A DNA stretch of 64,000 bases, from assembly GCA_023634235.1 (NCBI GenBank), contig JAMKCF010000008.1, positions 19,373,000 to 19,436,999 of the forward strand. Reading direction: 5' to 3'. Under the pieces are notes generated by a model. The model had not been told where the DNA came from. It searched no databases and saw only the letters and a program-made list of their open reading frames with translations. Shown piece by piece: positions 19,851-33,134 of this stretch. Within the stretch, counting starts at the first letter, position 1, and each line of letters starts with the position of its first letter. The stretch is from Pisaster brevispinus. Lineage: Eukaryota; Echinodermata; Asteroidea; Forcipulatida; Asteriidae. A program made the translations under genes and the position numbers.

Positions 19851-20184
19851 TGTAAATCCATTGGAAATAGTTGTTGTCATTCTTTGCCTTATACTAAAAG
19901 TAGGACTCGATCGCAACGGTAACAATTTACCTGACTTGCTTTATTCTTCCTGCAACTTTGGTTTAAAAAGAAGAGGGCTATAGCCTTACTAATTGTTTAA
20001 TATTGTGTGTGTACGTGTTGTGAATTCCATTGTGCGCATTGCATCGATCAACATTACAATCAGTCCATTCATGCTTCACTATGACCAATTATAATAATCT
20101 TTATCCCTGGTGAAGAACTTGTCCAAGCTCATCAGCCCCTCCCAGCAATTTGGGATGTAACCAGTGGGGCCGAGCGAAGGTGAC

Positions 20185-20325
20185 AACAGGCCTTTTCGAA
20201 ATCACGACTTGAGATTCAGCTCAATCTTTAAATCATTGTGCGCTTTAGGCACGGGGCTTCCGAAAAGAGGACGAAGCCTATGGCGGAGATGGAACCAGAG
20301 CTGGTGGTTTCGAAAAGACCCAGTT
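20185..20325. mobile_element. MITE-like element with CTTTTCGAAA ends, copy 1
   Basis: CCTTTTCGAAATCACGACTT at the left and GGTGGTTTCGAAAAGACC at the right are inverted. Similar copies lie at 37150 and 53825. Confidence 0.5.
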
Positions 20326-20329
20326 AGAA

Positions 20330-23300
20330 TTGTTTTCTCTCTTTGTGCGGTTACCGGCCCAAACGCCATAAATAATTACAATTCGTGCACTGGTACCCCG
20401 TTAATATTTGTCAATCTTAATAATTTGTTTGCCTTAAAGCTCAATGGGACTTAAACGGTGGTGCTCTCGGACCACCGATGCCACCGATAAGCTGTTTTTT
20501 CGAAGAACTGGAATGTATTAAACAATCAAACTATACACAACTCGACCCCGGGTTGGAATACCATTCCCCCGTGGAGTTCTGGTATTTCTCTTCTAAAAAG
20601 GAGGTAGATAAAGAACGAAAGAGGTATAAATGGGTAAATTGAGCACGTGCGTCAAAAACAAATATTGCCATCGGCCCTTAATTGTGGGTTTAAAGTTGTT
20701 CTCACGTCATAATAATAGAGGAAGCCCGCACCAGCAACGACTTTCTGAAGGGAAAGTGGGACGCGAAGAAAAACTTCACTTGTTGACTTTGTCCACGTAA
20801 GTGGACCAAATCCCGTCGTTGTGTGGATCTGAACAAAGTGCAAACAGGTTTAATCAAATGTTCTGTTTAGAGACAGACTAAGGCCTGTTTGTCTTGTTAG
20901 CCTACCATGGATCATGCAGAGCGAGAGCCAGGCAGGTATTGAAAGATTTTTCCCTCAAGGAGAAAATGTACTTGAGCGTTTTTAACGCAGCCACGTAGTT
21001 TCCCATGGGTGATGTATAAGATCGTTTTTCTTCAATGGACTGACTTCTTCAACATTTCAACGAGGAACAGCCTTTGCTACAAACAGATTGAAGTGATGTA
21101 AATATCATACTTGTATTTTATTTTAAATATGTTAAGCCAACAATATATTGTAATGAGTCTCACTCTTTATTATATTGTCATGTCTGTTTCCGTTTGTTGT
21201 TGTTTTGAGGTGTTGACCTGTTTTTAGGGAACGGTACAAAAGCTATGCTTCACCTTTTTCGAGTAATAAACCACAAGGGAAACTGACTGTATGGGTAGAG
21301 TTTAAATATGTATTTTTGTTTGCAGTCAGTTCTTGTGTTCATCCATTCGTACTGTAAACCTGTTTATTTCTGCTAAAAACAACTGTAGAAATCTAGCATT
21401 TAGTTAGTTATGTGAAATCTTATATAATTTCGTATTGAATAAGTATATTATTCAGCAATCTTTTGTTTTCATGTCAATGGAGTTCATTCATGCACGAGGC
21501 AACATTAACTCATGAAATTGAAAAACGCGACGTCAAATGGCCTAAACAGTTCTTGCTCCCGATAACGGATTTGGGTGTGTATCCGGCTTTAGCCAAGGTT
21601 GCATGGCTATAAATAATAAACAGGATATTTATAAAGTGCCTTATCAGAGGATGAAAACGGAAAGAAGAGAAGACCAAAAAGGGGGGCAGACAGGAGAAGC
21701 CCAGATCACATGCGAACAGAGAAAAGATCAGTCTTGAGGGCCTTTCAAAGGAGCGAGACCAGTTGAACTTCTATAAGGAGTGCAGCTGAGGGGCAGAGAG
21801 AGAGAGAGAAAAAAATCCCGGCTATAAATGTCATTCTTCAACGCTGCCACCACGAAGTTGCAAAGTCCAAGTCGACAAAAGGGGCGCGGCGACCGATCAC
21901 AGGTCTCTGCCCATGAAGCCTATTCCAACACTAACGGCCTTGGAAGAGAAGCTTCCTTGCAGCGAAGTTTGTTTTCCTGTTCAATATTCAATCACCAATA
22001 ACCGCAGATAAGGGGGTGTTACTGTTTAAATCCCAACGCGTTAATTCCTGTTTTACGAGCTTAAACTTATTACATAGATAAGACACATAACATTGAAGGT
22101 ATCACGTGACTGAAACAGGAACTTTAGGAAGATCGTGCAGTGGTTAGGGTTGTGTTGTAAAGACACGAAGATGGGCCATTAAATAGTCTTGACACAAGAC
22201 GTCATGTGATCGGTAGAACGAGCGCATCCACTATCGATTACTGACTGCGATTGGACTGTCCGTACACTACAGTTACATATATCACTCAGTTAAAAGTTGG
22301 TTTAGAGCAAGATTAATAAATGCACTTGCAGTACTTCGCGAATCATTTCGACGATCTTCAAATCACGGACCAACTGATTTAAAACCCGTGCACTTTGAGG
22401 TCCGGGGATCGAGCAATCCAGACCATTCTTGCCCGACCGTTGACAATCCCCTCCAGCCTCCACCTTCCTGCATGCCCTGCCTAATGAAGTGGATGTCTGA
22501 TTAATTAAAGATTGCCGAGATTTGAAACCCCAGTGCTGTCTGTTTGAAACTTTTCACTTAACTGGATGTCGCTGTTGTTGCTATTCAATCCCTTCCACCC
22601 ATTGACTCTGTTTGCCAGCGCGAGCTTCACTTTTATTGGATAACGAAGCATTGTTAGGGCTTCATTGACACTGTGAAGGGGGTGATCATTACGTCTAACA
22701 ACCGCATCGTGGCAGAGCACAACGGACAGTGACCGAACATCCTCACAAACCCTTGCTCTTATGCATGAATCTTTATGGCCGGCTATAGGGGTTCCATCTA
22801 CTAAAAAAACACCCACGGACTTCTTCAACGATCACCAGGAGCGCCAGGGATCTTGAGCAGCACTGGTGACCTTCTCCTTATTCTCGGCGAGCTTCCCCCT
22901 CCTCGTTAACATTGGACAAGGCACAGTCACACGGTAAGTTTTTCTGATTGCAAAACATTACGACGCAACAGCAACGACCTTGACATTGAAAACATCCTCA
23001 TGATATGATTGTTTGTGTGTATTCGTCTCGTCTTTGCGGATAATGTTATAAACTGGAAAGTGGAAAGTAAAGTGGCTACCAACTTTAGCAGGGGCGTAAG
23101 TGACAAACAAAAACTGTATTTGAAAAGGAGGTTCAAACATGTTTTTGCCCCTCAGTTATATTACACTTTACAGGTTGTTTGTGTCCCTCCAACCATGGAG
23201 GTATATATGGAAATAGAAACGTCCATTATTTTAAGTCCATTGTTTTGCAGACCACATAATATATCCGTCTCTTGTGGTATTGTTGATACGTCCTTTGAAA

Positions 23301-23732
23301 ACTGTTTAAGTGTACAATCAGGGCATAATGAAACTGGTTAGCTAAAAAGAAGAGTGAAAAACATTCTTGCTCAGCAGAAACGGGTCACCAGCCAAAACAC
23401 AAGTTAACAACGTTGCATGCCACTGGTTCCTTGCTAGTTTTTGCTTTAATTAATAGCAGATAAATTTGTCCTGCCACATATTGCTTAATAGCTGTATGAA
23501 ATCAGGCATTGTTGACTGATGTAATTTCTTTCTTCAATTGGAGTTTTACAACAAACTGTGGCAACAGTGTTTGATAAAGTCACGTAGGAGATAGTGTGAT
23601 GTTTCCCAAGGACGTCACCATATTTTTAAAGCGAGTGTGATAAGAGTGCATACTTTGTACCAACGGCCCCGTTTTTGTGCTCTGTTGTGAATCATTGCAT
23701 ATCGACCACTCAAAAGAATGCACCATCCAGCT
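20330..23732. other. No gene recognised
   Basis: A reversed type B SINE tail lies at 21264-21300 and a (GA)n run near 21797-21812. A minus-strand frame of 107 codons at 22828-22505 resembles nothing known and has no clear splice context. Confidence 0.4.
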
Positions 23733-23888
23733 GGGCCCAATTTCATATGGAGATATTGCTTAACATTGTTTTGTTAAGCAGAAATGAGCTTACATACCAG
23801 TCACATAATTATTAAGGTACAAGTGAAAATGGTAGTTTGGCTGGTAACCGTATTCTGGTAAGCATAATTGTGTTGTGCTACGCATCTT
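23733..23888. mobile_element. Truncated GGGCCCAATTTCAT MITE-like copy
   Basis: The left end GGGCCCAATTTCATATGG and the internal GTTAAGCAGAAATGAGCTTA and TTTGGCTGGTAACC match the family. The right end is lost. Confidence 0.5.
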
Positions 23889-23889
23889 T

Positions 23890-26095
23890 CCTCCGGGGTA
23901 GAAATATAGACGAGGAGGCTTGGATACCGGGCACGCCTGCAGTGAATAAATAGCAAACTACATGTAGATGCATCTTTAGTTTATAGCTCCATGATCTGTC
24001 ATGACATGACCCACAGGGGCTAGTGTCGTTGTCGTTGGCGCCAATCAGATGACAGAAAAAGTGGGTCTTTCCGCCCCCAAAGTTCGGCCTGGAAGTCAAC
24101 CAAGAGATATTGTTGGTGTTGGTGTTATTCGAGATAATGCATTGTTTTAACATAGATCTACAAAACTAAAAACCCTAGATCCTATTGATATTTTTTTTAA
24201 CTCCGTGGCCCTTGCCAATACATTGTCCTATTTTTAGTCACACTTTTTAGTCACACGAAATACAAAGGAGCCACAGAGCCTATAGACTTCCTGCTGGCAC
24301 GATTTACACTCGGCTCAATGAAAAATAATATTACAATAGAAATACATTTTGTGGCGATTACACCGCAGGATTTGCCCAACAATATTGTTGGTACGAAACA
24401 GGAAGACCACTTCAAAACACATGTACATCTGTTGTTTACAACTTTTAATTTGATGTGGCAATTACGGTACAAAATATAAAACTTCTCAGTGACCAGTGTA
24501 GCATCATTTCTGCCAGTAAATTGCAGTATTTAAAAAAAACCCTGCTACTATACGGAAAAAAGCAATACACGAGGTCGTTTTGTATGCTGATCGAGATAAG
24601 ATATTGGTACTTAAATTACACAAGCACGGGAGGGGGCATTGCATCGCAGTAACCACGATTCCGGTTTCCATTATTATTGTAATTTTGTTTTTACTGCATC
24701 AAGGGAAAAGTTTACCTAAATCCTGACACTTCTGGGGGTAGTTGTCCTTCGTTCTGATTCAGGAAAATGCCTCAAACAAACACTTATTTTTATGTGAAAG
24801 TTCAAATTATAACGAAATCCACTTGAGGGATCTGTGGAAATTTAAGCCTAATCCTGTGGATGTTTGATCCTGGATAGCGATAACGCGCGGGGGCGAAGTG
24901 GTTTGTTGGTCGTGGGAAACTATGTCCCATTTTGGGCCCAGCATCACACAGCTCGCCAGAAGGAATTGTTAATTAAAATAATTGTACCAAAATAAGTTAG
25001 CGGTCTGACGTTTCGACCATAGCAGAGTCTTTCTCGAAGGCTAAACGACTGTACTACTAGGGTCAAAACGTCAAGCCACTAACTGTGTTTTGCAATTATA
25101 CTATATAGGTAACCGTAATTTGGGTTGGTAAGCAGTTTGTAACAGCTAACTCTATTTTCTTAAAATAAGTATGTTTATCAGAATAAGCCGGTAACCAGTA
25201 AAACATTTCTGAGGTAATCAAATATCTGGTCTTGTTAAATAATATTCGACTCGTTGTCATCGTGCTACCAACGCGTTCGTCGCTTTCCATGTTGTTATAA
25301 AATTAGTAATATAATGAATCCTGATTCGCTGTAAAAAAAAAAATCTCACTACAGAAATGAATTTTAAATAAGTTTCGCTTGGCCGTAAAAAAATTGAGTC
25401 TGAAGCGCTCTGCACGGGACAAAGATTTTGTTTTACAAAAGGGCCGATGTTCGTTCTGCCCCGCATTGTGAGTTTTCTCGCAAAGTACCCCATGCATCAC
25501 TGGGTCTTTTTTTCACGAATAACCGTACAAGCTTTCAGATCCAGTTTAGTTTATCTTTCTCGTTTGTATCACATCAATCACGTCTGAGATTAAAATGACC
25601 CTTTCAACCCGGCGGAAAAACCTTCTCGATGTCACCTTTTCTGTGCGAGCTAAGTTCCATAGGTTGAGTTGAGTTTTCTTTTTACAAACGAATCAACAAT
25701 GACCTAATAATAGTGGGGCCGAGTACCACGATGGCTTAATCACGACTGTGTCTCCAGTCTTTTTAGCAACAGTACCAGTTTCGATGGACTACCAATTGTG
25801 GGTCGATAGTTTGTTGTGCCTGTCATCTTCTTGATAACAACACAACAAAATCTCAGATTGCCTGTTTATCGAAAAAGAATGTTAGTGGTGAGGTAGAGAT
25901 ACTGATGCAATAAAACACTCTCAAGAAAGTTGGCGTCCAGGCCTTTGTATAGGTATGGGCCTAAAAAGTCTCCGTTTTGTTTATGGTTTGTAAAGAAGAC
26001 CTCCTCAAGATGTCTGAAGTGAGGCTAGACACGGGCACACACACTTTATTCTGCTTTCATATATAACCTTGAAAGCATTCGCCTGTTGATATATT
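23890..26095. other. No gene recognised; one GAAACGTC motif
   Basis: At 25006-25040 the reverse complement reads AGAAAGACTCTGC..GTCGAAACGTCAGAC, related to the motif at 9320-9352. No exon was recognised. Confidence 0.4.
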
Positions 26096-26097
26096 GA

Positions 26098-26425
26098 TTT
26101 ATAAAGTAATAAACTACTTGGGAAACTGACTATAGGGAAATTTAAAAATAAACTTATGGGTTGAACAAAGAAAAATTGACTATAATCGAATTATCTCAAG
26201 GTGATCCCTCTGCTGCTGCTTCCCAGGTTGCATGGTCAACTTTGGAGTGACCCCTGGCTATACGGCAGTTACAGGTTCCATGGCTTCTGACTGGCAACCC
26301 CCGATCAAAGACATTGGCAATTAGGGCTAGATTGTTCAATTGGTTGAGCGCCGGCATGTTACTGCATATATCGCAGGTTCAAGTCCTGGGTAAGCTTTTC
26401 TTTGTTACAACCCCAAATTAAAGAT
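26098..26425. mobile_element. Reversed SINE B tail (26098-26185) and forward SINE B head (26325-26425)
   Basis: AGTAATAAACTACTTGGGAA and GGGTTGAACAAAGAAAAATT match the reversed tail. GGGCTAGATTGTTCAATTGG and CGCAGGTTCAAGTCCTGG form a forward head 140 bp away. Confidence 0.5.
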
Positions 26426-26660
26426 GTGTATTTGCTGACAAAAAACAGAGGGGCCGATCACAAAAAAATGAGAGGCCTACAGACCCCGATTCTAATGCCA
26501 ATGTATACCCTGTTTCTAATCCTAATTCTTTGACATTTTCACCGGTTTATCGCCCATTATAGGCCCCTAGACCATCCACAGTACTTAGTATTCAGCCTGC
26601 AGCATTATTTATTTTATAGAGCCGAGCTTTCTCCTGAACTAAAAATGAAGACATGAAGTC

Positions 26661-26721
26661 ATGAAGACAGCTTGATTGATCGAAGCGTCGGGTTTTTACA
26701 CCAAAGGTTCTTTTTAGAACC
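26661..26721 (+). repeat. GAAGAC...CGAAGCG foldback motif with hairpin
   Basis: ATGAAGAC, CGAAGCGTCG and the hairpin GGTTCTTTTTAGAACC (26706-26721) repeat the order seen at 8392-8457. Confidence 0.45.
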
Positions 26722-27332
26722 CAACATAACAAAGTGAGATTTATTGCGTATTTGGTGTAACCGCAAATCTTTGATAGACCCCTTGTTACTGTAGTGTACT
26801 TTTTCCGGCGAACCTTAGGTTTATGTGCCGTCGTCCTGTGCCTTGTCTATTCCAGCGATTGGGGGGGGGGGGGGGGGAGGGGTTAAAAACTTAGGCCGAA
26901 GAAAAATCGTCTAGGCCCTAGATGTCTTGCATAGCAGCACTCTTTACCGTTATTGATACAAGGTTATTTTAATGTACCGTACCCATAATATTTAATGTGC
27001 AGTCCATAAGATTGACGCAGACTGCTACAAGTCTAACATGTCGCACTTGGGCCAGCAGTTATTTCCGATAGGCGCAAAATGGAACTTCACATTCCCCGCG
27101 GGTAGCCTCGAAGTAGCCTCGAAGTTTACAAACTAAGGGACTGTTAGTTATTCTTACGCACCCCGTAATGGGGAAATGAGTTATAAAATAAACCAAATGC
27201 CTACATCTGTATATTTATACACGTCGCCACTTGGTAATCCAATTTGTCTTGCGTATCGGTACGAGGTTAAAAATGCTAACATTCCCCCCGTTGAAAGATG
27301 GATCAGCTCAGAATGAGTGATGAGATGAATGG

Positions 27333-27365
<33 letters not shown>

Positions 27366-27930
27366 CGATTGCACGTACGTCGTGGTTTAACTCCACATTT
27401 CAGAGTTGGAATTGGAGTACGTCGGACGCCGGCATTCGACCCCTGGAAGTTCAGCTTCTCTTGTTGACACTGTGTTGTTTGATTTTGTTCGATGACGGTG
27501 TGAGTTCATTGGATTTTTTAACCTTGGTAACTGAGTGGGTAAGTCAGGCAGTTATTTTGAAATCTTTGAGAGGAAGTTCGTGTGAATATTTTTATCTGAC
27601 AAGGTCTCGCCAACCGCGTAAGTGCGCGTGGGTTGCCACTCTCCACACGTGAAGTCTTGCTCCATGCATACGATGTGAATGTGTATACAGTATATAGACA
27701 GGAATTACGATTTTACTAACTGCAACACTTGACCTCAAAAGTCGTTAGCGGCAGCGCATTTTGTTTATAAACTTGCGTTGTATAAGTTTTTCGAGAATAA
27801 GTTTTTGTAAAAACCTTTGATTGATCAATGGTTTCGATATGACTTCTTGGCCATCTTGTATGGGAAGGGGCTGGTAAAAATAGCGCAATGTCCGTTTGTT
27901 ACATCCCAAGTTTACAAAACAAAACAAAAT
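26722..27930. other. No gene recognised; two long poly-G tracts
   Basis: G-runs at about 26862-26878 and 27347-27363, the second preceded by (GT)n. Open frames are unlike known proteins. Confidence 0.4.
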
Positions 27931-27944
27931 AAATATTGCATTTA

Positions 27945-28163
27945 GGAAGTCCACAAAACTGACCCGGTTCTGGCCGGTCCACAGGGGGGTCTGACCTGGA
28001 TTATGTGTGAAAATGACCCAGAAATGGGTCAAAAACTGATATAGAATCTGAGCTGAAATCCTATTATTAAACACTTTCCGGGTCAGTCTGACCTAGCGTG
28101 GGTCGGGCCCCTTGGGACCCGGATCCGGGCAAATTCTGACCGTTAGTTTTTAGAGTGTATAGC
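27945..28163. mobile_element. GGGTCA-rich MITE-like element, copy 1
   Basis: The right end AATTCTGACCGTTAGTTTTTAGAGTGTA matches the end of the element at 36207. The interior has repeated TGACCC/GGGTCA words, including GACCCAGAAATGGGTCA. Confidence 0.5.
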
Positions 28164-28934
28164 TAAGCCATCTCCGTGGTTGCACCTATATTTAAAACCT
28201 CTTACACACCGAAACTATCATCTTTTGTGGCAGAAATTGCACATTTTATTCAAATCGATTTGAAAGCACAACAAGTGCAAATAGATTTTATGAGTAAGGT
28301 ATTTTCGAGTCCTTCCCTGCCATTATGTGATGACGCCAATTAAGGCAGTGGAAATAGGCTGGTCAGCGTTTGAATATCAGTTTTAAATCACACACTTGCG
28401 CGCAGGGCGACGAACACAGACGGCTGCTGCCATGCTTTGAACTTGTCACCTGATGACCAAGACATGCCTTAGTAACAACAAACAAATTAAGCAAAGTATG
28501 ACATGGTTCATGTATAGGTCTCGTGATCAGCAATACATTGCGTGATAATCCAAAGAGTTTTCCTTTTGCGGCGCCGAGCGGAATTCCTGTATTGCTCCCA
28601 TTTCCGATTCTTGGACAGAGAACTGAGCGAGTGCGTGTTTTTTTTTTGTCACCACCAGCATTGATCTCAAACAAAACCTGCATTTACCATGACCGAGTGG
28701 AGTTGACCAATGTAGGCCAAGGTTTCAACCCTCCTTTCATATTCGAGGAATCCTTGTGACCTACACAACTTTACGCCGAAGACTGCTGCGGCGACTTTCA
28801 TTGTTGTTTTATTCACTTTCACTGTTGTTTTATTCACAGTATCTCTTTTGTTAAAAATTTATGTTGGGTATCATTCAGAGAGCAAATTTATGGGCTACAA
28901 ATATTTTGTTTCCCTCTGACAAAGCATGGCGTGT

Positions 28935-29955
28935 GGAATTCAAACTCTGCTGGTTAGAGTTTGAATCAGAGGTACCCATGGTTCTGTAAGAGATCGAATC
29001 AGAGGTATCCACGGTGTGGTTAGAGTTTGAACCAGATGTAGGCCCCACCCATGTTTTGGTTTGAGTTGGAATCAGAGGTACCCATGGTTTGGTAAGAAAT
29101 CGAATCAGAGGTACGAATGGTTTGGTTCAAGTTCGGATCAGAGGTACCAATGGTTTGGTTCAAGTTCGGATCAGAGGTACCAATGGTTTGGTTCAAGTTC
29201 GGATCAGAGGTACCCATGGTTTGGTTAGATATCGAATCAGAGGTACCAATGGTTTGGTTCAAGTTCGGATCAGAGGTACCCATGGTTTGTTTGAGTTCGA
29301 ATCAGATGTAATCATAGCTTGTTTGAGTTTGGATCAGATGATAGGCTACCCAGGTTCGGTTCGAGCTCGAATCAGAGATGTCCATGGTTTGGTTAGAGTT
29401 TGAATCAGAGGTACCCATGGTTTGGTTAGAGATCGAATCAGAGGTACCAATGGTTTGGTTCAAGTTCGGATCAGAGGTACCCATGGTTTGTTTGAGTTCG
29501 AATCAGATGTACTCATAGCTTGTTTGAGTTTGGATCAGATGATAGGCTATATACCCAGGTTCGGTTCGAGCTCGAATCAGAGGTACCCATGGTTTGGTTA
29601 GAGTTTGATTAAGAGGTACCCATTTGGTAAGAGATCGAATCAGAGGTACCAATGGTTTGGTTTAAGTTCGGATCAGAGGTACCCATGGTTTGTTTGAGTT
29701 CAAATCAGATGTACTCATAGCTTGTTTGAGTTTGGATCAGATGTAGGCTATATACCCAGGTTCGGTTCGAGCTCGAATCAGAGGTACCCATGGTTTGGTT
29801 CAAGTTCAAATCAGAGGTACCAATGGTTTGGTTCGAGTTCGAATCAGAGGTGCAAATGGCTTGGTAAAGAGATCGAATCAGAGGTCCCATGTGGTTTGGT
29901 TAGAGTTGGAATCAGAGGTATCCATGGTTTGGTTACAGTTCGTACCGGAGTTTAA
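28935..29955. repeat. ~33-bp minisatellite, about 30 units
   Basis: The unit is close to GATCAGAGGTACCAATGGTTTGGTTCAAGTTCG (written here only as its period of 33 bp; key words GAGGTACC, ATGGTTTGGTT). Because 33 is a multiple of 3, both strands stay open for long stretches (for example repeats of GTSDPNLNQTI), but there is no start or splice context. Confidence 0.85.
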
Positions 29956-30204
29956 CCATGAACTTTTGGCTAAATAATGAAAATAATGAGGTATTACGAC
30001 TGAAATATGGAGATACGTTCCAAGTCGAGTCATTTGGTTGTTGTCCTAAATAGTATATAGATGACGTGAATTGGGTTATAATAGAGCCATCCGTGTCTAT
30101 ACCTTTTAACAGTTAAAACTACCAAACCCCAAACTTAACCCTTTTTATCTATACCCTGGATCACTGCCCTCTATATAGAGATAAGTGATCAGCAGCATCA
30201 TGGT

Positions 30205-30280
30205 CTAAACCATGGGAGGAGAGGGGTTGAATCGTGGGAGGGGAGGGGGTTGAATCATGGGAGGGGAGGGGTGAATCATG
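30205..30280. repeat. G-rich minisatellite, 3 units of about 26 bp
   Basis: GGGAGGGGAGGGG followed by TTGAATCATG repeats three times. The G-runs could form a quadruplex on the plus strand. Confidence 0.7.
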
Positions 30281-30967
30281 TTGACCTCACCCAGTCCCCC
30301 TTACTGCCCCTCTCAATGTGTCACTCGGGCACTGGGACCACACCTATGTAACAGTTCAGGTCGGTTCAGACATAGGCTAATTGTGAGAGATTCAGACTGT
30401 GAACCTTTGCCTGAATGAGTCCGTGCTCAGACCAGACGTACACAGAGAGGAAGGAAAGACTGGTGCTTTGTGCCAGCGTTTTACATTAGTTCAGTATGTT
30501 ACGATGATGTATGTACACAGTGCATGGCGCGATAGTTTACAATAGCACTGTCTGTGTAGACAGACAGGATGGACGTCCACCATCGATATGAAAGTGTCAT
30601 TAAACACCGTGCCGTTTATACCTTAAACTGGGTTAAATCGTGGGCTAAAATAGGGACTCTCATCCGCCGAAAGTATCTACTTGGGTACACCATGGAACTA
30701 TTAAAAAGGCACGTGATACCCAAGCAGGGTTAAATCTAGATCTTTCATATCCGCCAAAACTATTGTCAACAACATGGCGTCAAGTCACACCAGAAAGTAG
30801 GCTGCTGCGTGTGACGTCAGTCAGTGCGGGTGTCTATGACTTGCTTAACAAGTGACTTTGAGCATTCTAGGGCATTTCCTGGCAGGCAAGATACTACATT
30901 GTTCGTATGAGAAACACATTACACGTCGACCGTCTCGAAATGTTGTGCAGTGGTCACTGCATAGTAA

Positions 30968-31088
30968 GAATAGATAGGTTGCAATATGACGTAAGTCGGC
31001 CATCTTTACGGGCAATTTGGAACACACAGTCATGCGTTTTGCAAGAGAACAGCGTGCAGCACGCGCACATTTGACAAAAAACATTGCA
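30968..31088 (-). repeat. Left arm of a 120-bp inverted repeat (partner 33011-33130)
   Basis: The reverse complement matches 33011-33130 almost base for base from CTGCAATG/ATGCAATG to CAACCTATCT, including AAATTGCCCGTAAAGATGGC. Confidence 0.75.
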
Positions 31089-31419
31089 TAATATAATACC
31101 TAGCTGGTGGTAACGCAGCTGAAGATGAACATGGAGAAAAGTCCTTAAACACACGGTGGGCTATATCATTTGACAGGTTTGTGGCACAATTTAAAGACCC
31201 ATTTCTTGGATAAATGACAAAAAGCATGATTCATAAACTCAACATAAGCACAAAGGTGTAAGTATAACACGGGCTAGTCATTTATTTTTCACCGGTAGTA
31301 GCATAAAAACACTGCAGTGTGCACGTGGACCGTGCATTTGAATTATACAATTAAAGAGAAAAAAAGCAATTACGTATTATTATATCAGTTTGGAGGGTAA
31401 TTAGGCCTGCGCTAAACGT

Positions 31420-31572
31420 TGCTCTAGAAATGGGTTCATGTGAACGAGTATAAGTAACAAGTCTTGCAGCAGAGTTTTGAAACCGTTGAAGCTTTAACAA
31501 GAAGAGAATCGGGTAACCCAAAAAGCAGACCATTACAGTTATAATGTAAAATCTAGAGAGCCCGAGTTGCAC
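31420..31572 (-). pseudogene. LINE ORF2 C-terminal fragment (CR1/L2-like)
   Basis: The minus strand reads LLKLQRFQNSAARLVTYTR and then SHEPISRA, the well-known post-RT motif (LQRVQNSAARLV) of CR1/L2-type non-LTR retrotransposons. A frameshift lies just upstream (GLLFGLP in another frame), so it is dead. Confidence 0.65.
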
Positions 31573-31628
31573 TACAATTTCCGATGTTTTTGGTTTTTAA
31601 CATTTTAACGTTGGCTGAATAAATAATT

Positions 31629-31653
31629 CTAATCTAATCTAATCTAATCTAAT
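31629..31653. repeat. (CTAAT)n microsatellite
   Basis: Five units of CTAAT, next to the LINE fragment. Confidence 0.8.
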
Positions 31654-31654
31654 G

Positions 31655-32830
31655 ATTTATTCATATGCGCAAGTTTCATAAAAAAATATGTACAGATGCG
31701 CATTACAATAAGTAGAGATGTTAACAATATTATTTCAGAATATTTAAAAATGGAATATACACTAAAAAATCAAGAACAGAAGTAAAAAACTATCAACAGA
31801 AATTATACATCAGCCGGACAAAGGCCATTACAACTAACATAAAGCCTGCCGAAATAAGATCAATCGAGGCTATGCACCTCCTGAAACTTTGTCAGACAGA
31901 ATTGTCGGACATAACCCCTTAATATGATGCGAACAGGAAAAACCCAGCGGATGTCGCCGATAGAGTTTTGAAGATAATGACAAAAAAGGTTCCCCCTCCC
32001 CAATTTGAGTTGATACCATTTAATCTGGTAATATCTAAATTATTTGTCTTCAAATCCTGCTCCATCATTTTACAATGTGAACAGTCAGGGTCAGCAAAGT
32101 GCAAAATGGTCGCTGCAAAGCCGGTCTTGTGCAGTGGGACTCCATTTTCTACCGTTCGGGAGCATCCTTTTTATCCGATGAACCCACTCGCGCATCAGTT
32201 TTGAGTCTTCATGGGGGAATCTGGAATGAAATAACAATTATTTAAAATTTAAATGGAGTTTTTCTTTACAAGCATTCAACAAAACAATGTACGTATCACT
32301 TGAGAGGAGTTTAATTAAACGACTAAAATCACAACCACAACCCAATAATACTATCGCACCGTATAAACCCATTCATTGCCGTGCAATAAACACTCTAGAC
32401 TATAGCCTAGAGTAGTATTAGACCCAAAGTCCCAATGAATATCATCATTACAGCATACGATGGAGCAAAGAAAAGAGTAAACCTGATAAATAACCGAAAT
32501 GGAGTTCATATCAATGGTAATAATCTAATTGCTAAAATTTTAAAAATTTAATAAAAATGTAGGCCTACTTACCGATGATATGTCAGCTTATGAAGAACTC
32601 CGGGCCCCTTTCTCTTTTCTCTGCTGAGACATATGGCTGCAGAGCAATTTGCAACCATCCATTTAGCCTTAAAAGGCCTAATTACATTAAATTGTATGAA
32701 TAATTCGGCTGGAGGAAAGTCACGAAATTAAACCATAATGATTCTTGCTATACTATAACACCACTTTAAACGTAAACGCGTTCGTCACTTTTAGTGCGCG
32801 TTCAATGTTTTGACCACCAGCACGTGACCG
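31655..32830. other. No gene recognised
   Basis: AT-rich, no credible exon; lies between the two arms of the 31/33-kb inverted repeat. Confidence 0.4.
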
Positions 32831-33010
32831 CTTGGTACCAATGGCTGCGCACATGCCAGAACCCGCGTATGTACGCGCGGCCGATCTAGGTATTATATTC
32901 TATATCTATGATTTGCCCGTAAAGATGGCGTCTATAGACTGTGCAAGTCTCGCGCGTATTCGAACATTGGGATCCGTTAACGCAGCCGCGCAGTTTACTA
33001 ACCAATCCTG

Positions 33011-33130
33011 CAATGTTTTTTGTCAAATGTGCGCGTGCTGCACGCTGTTCTCGCGCAAAACGCATGACTGTGTGTTACAAATTGCCCGTAAAGATGGCCG
33101 ACTTACGTCATATTTCAACCTATCTGTTTC
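33011..33130 (+). repeat. Right arm of the 120-bp inverted repeat
   Basis: This copy differs from the left arm at only a few positions. Flanking sequence (CGCGCGTATTCGAACATT at about 32950) recurs inverted at 33600-33615, so a larger palindromic structure has been split by the SINE at 33135-33562. Confidence 0.7.
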
Positions 33131-33134
33131 TTTA

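Noticed and set aside
22505..22828. A 107-codon minus-strand gene
   Set aside because: No known family, no splice context, ordinary composition; long enough to occur by chance in 64 kb.
29020..29403. Repeat protein genes encoded by the 33-bp array
   Set aside because: Open frames exist on both strands only because the unit length is a multiple of three; there is no start, splice or domain context.
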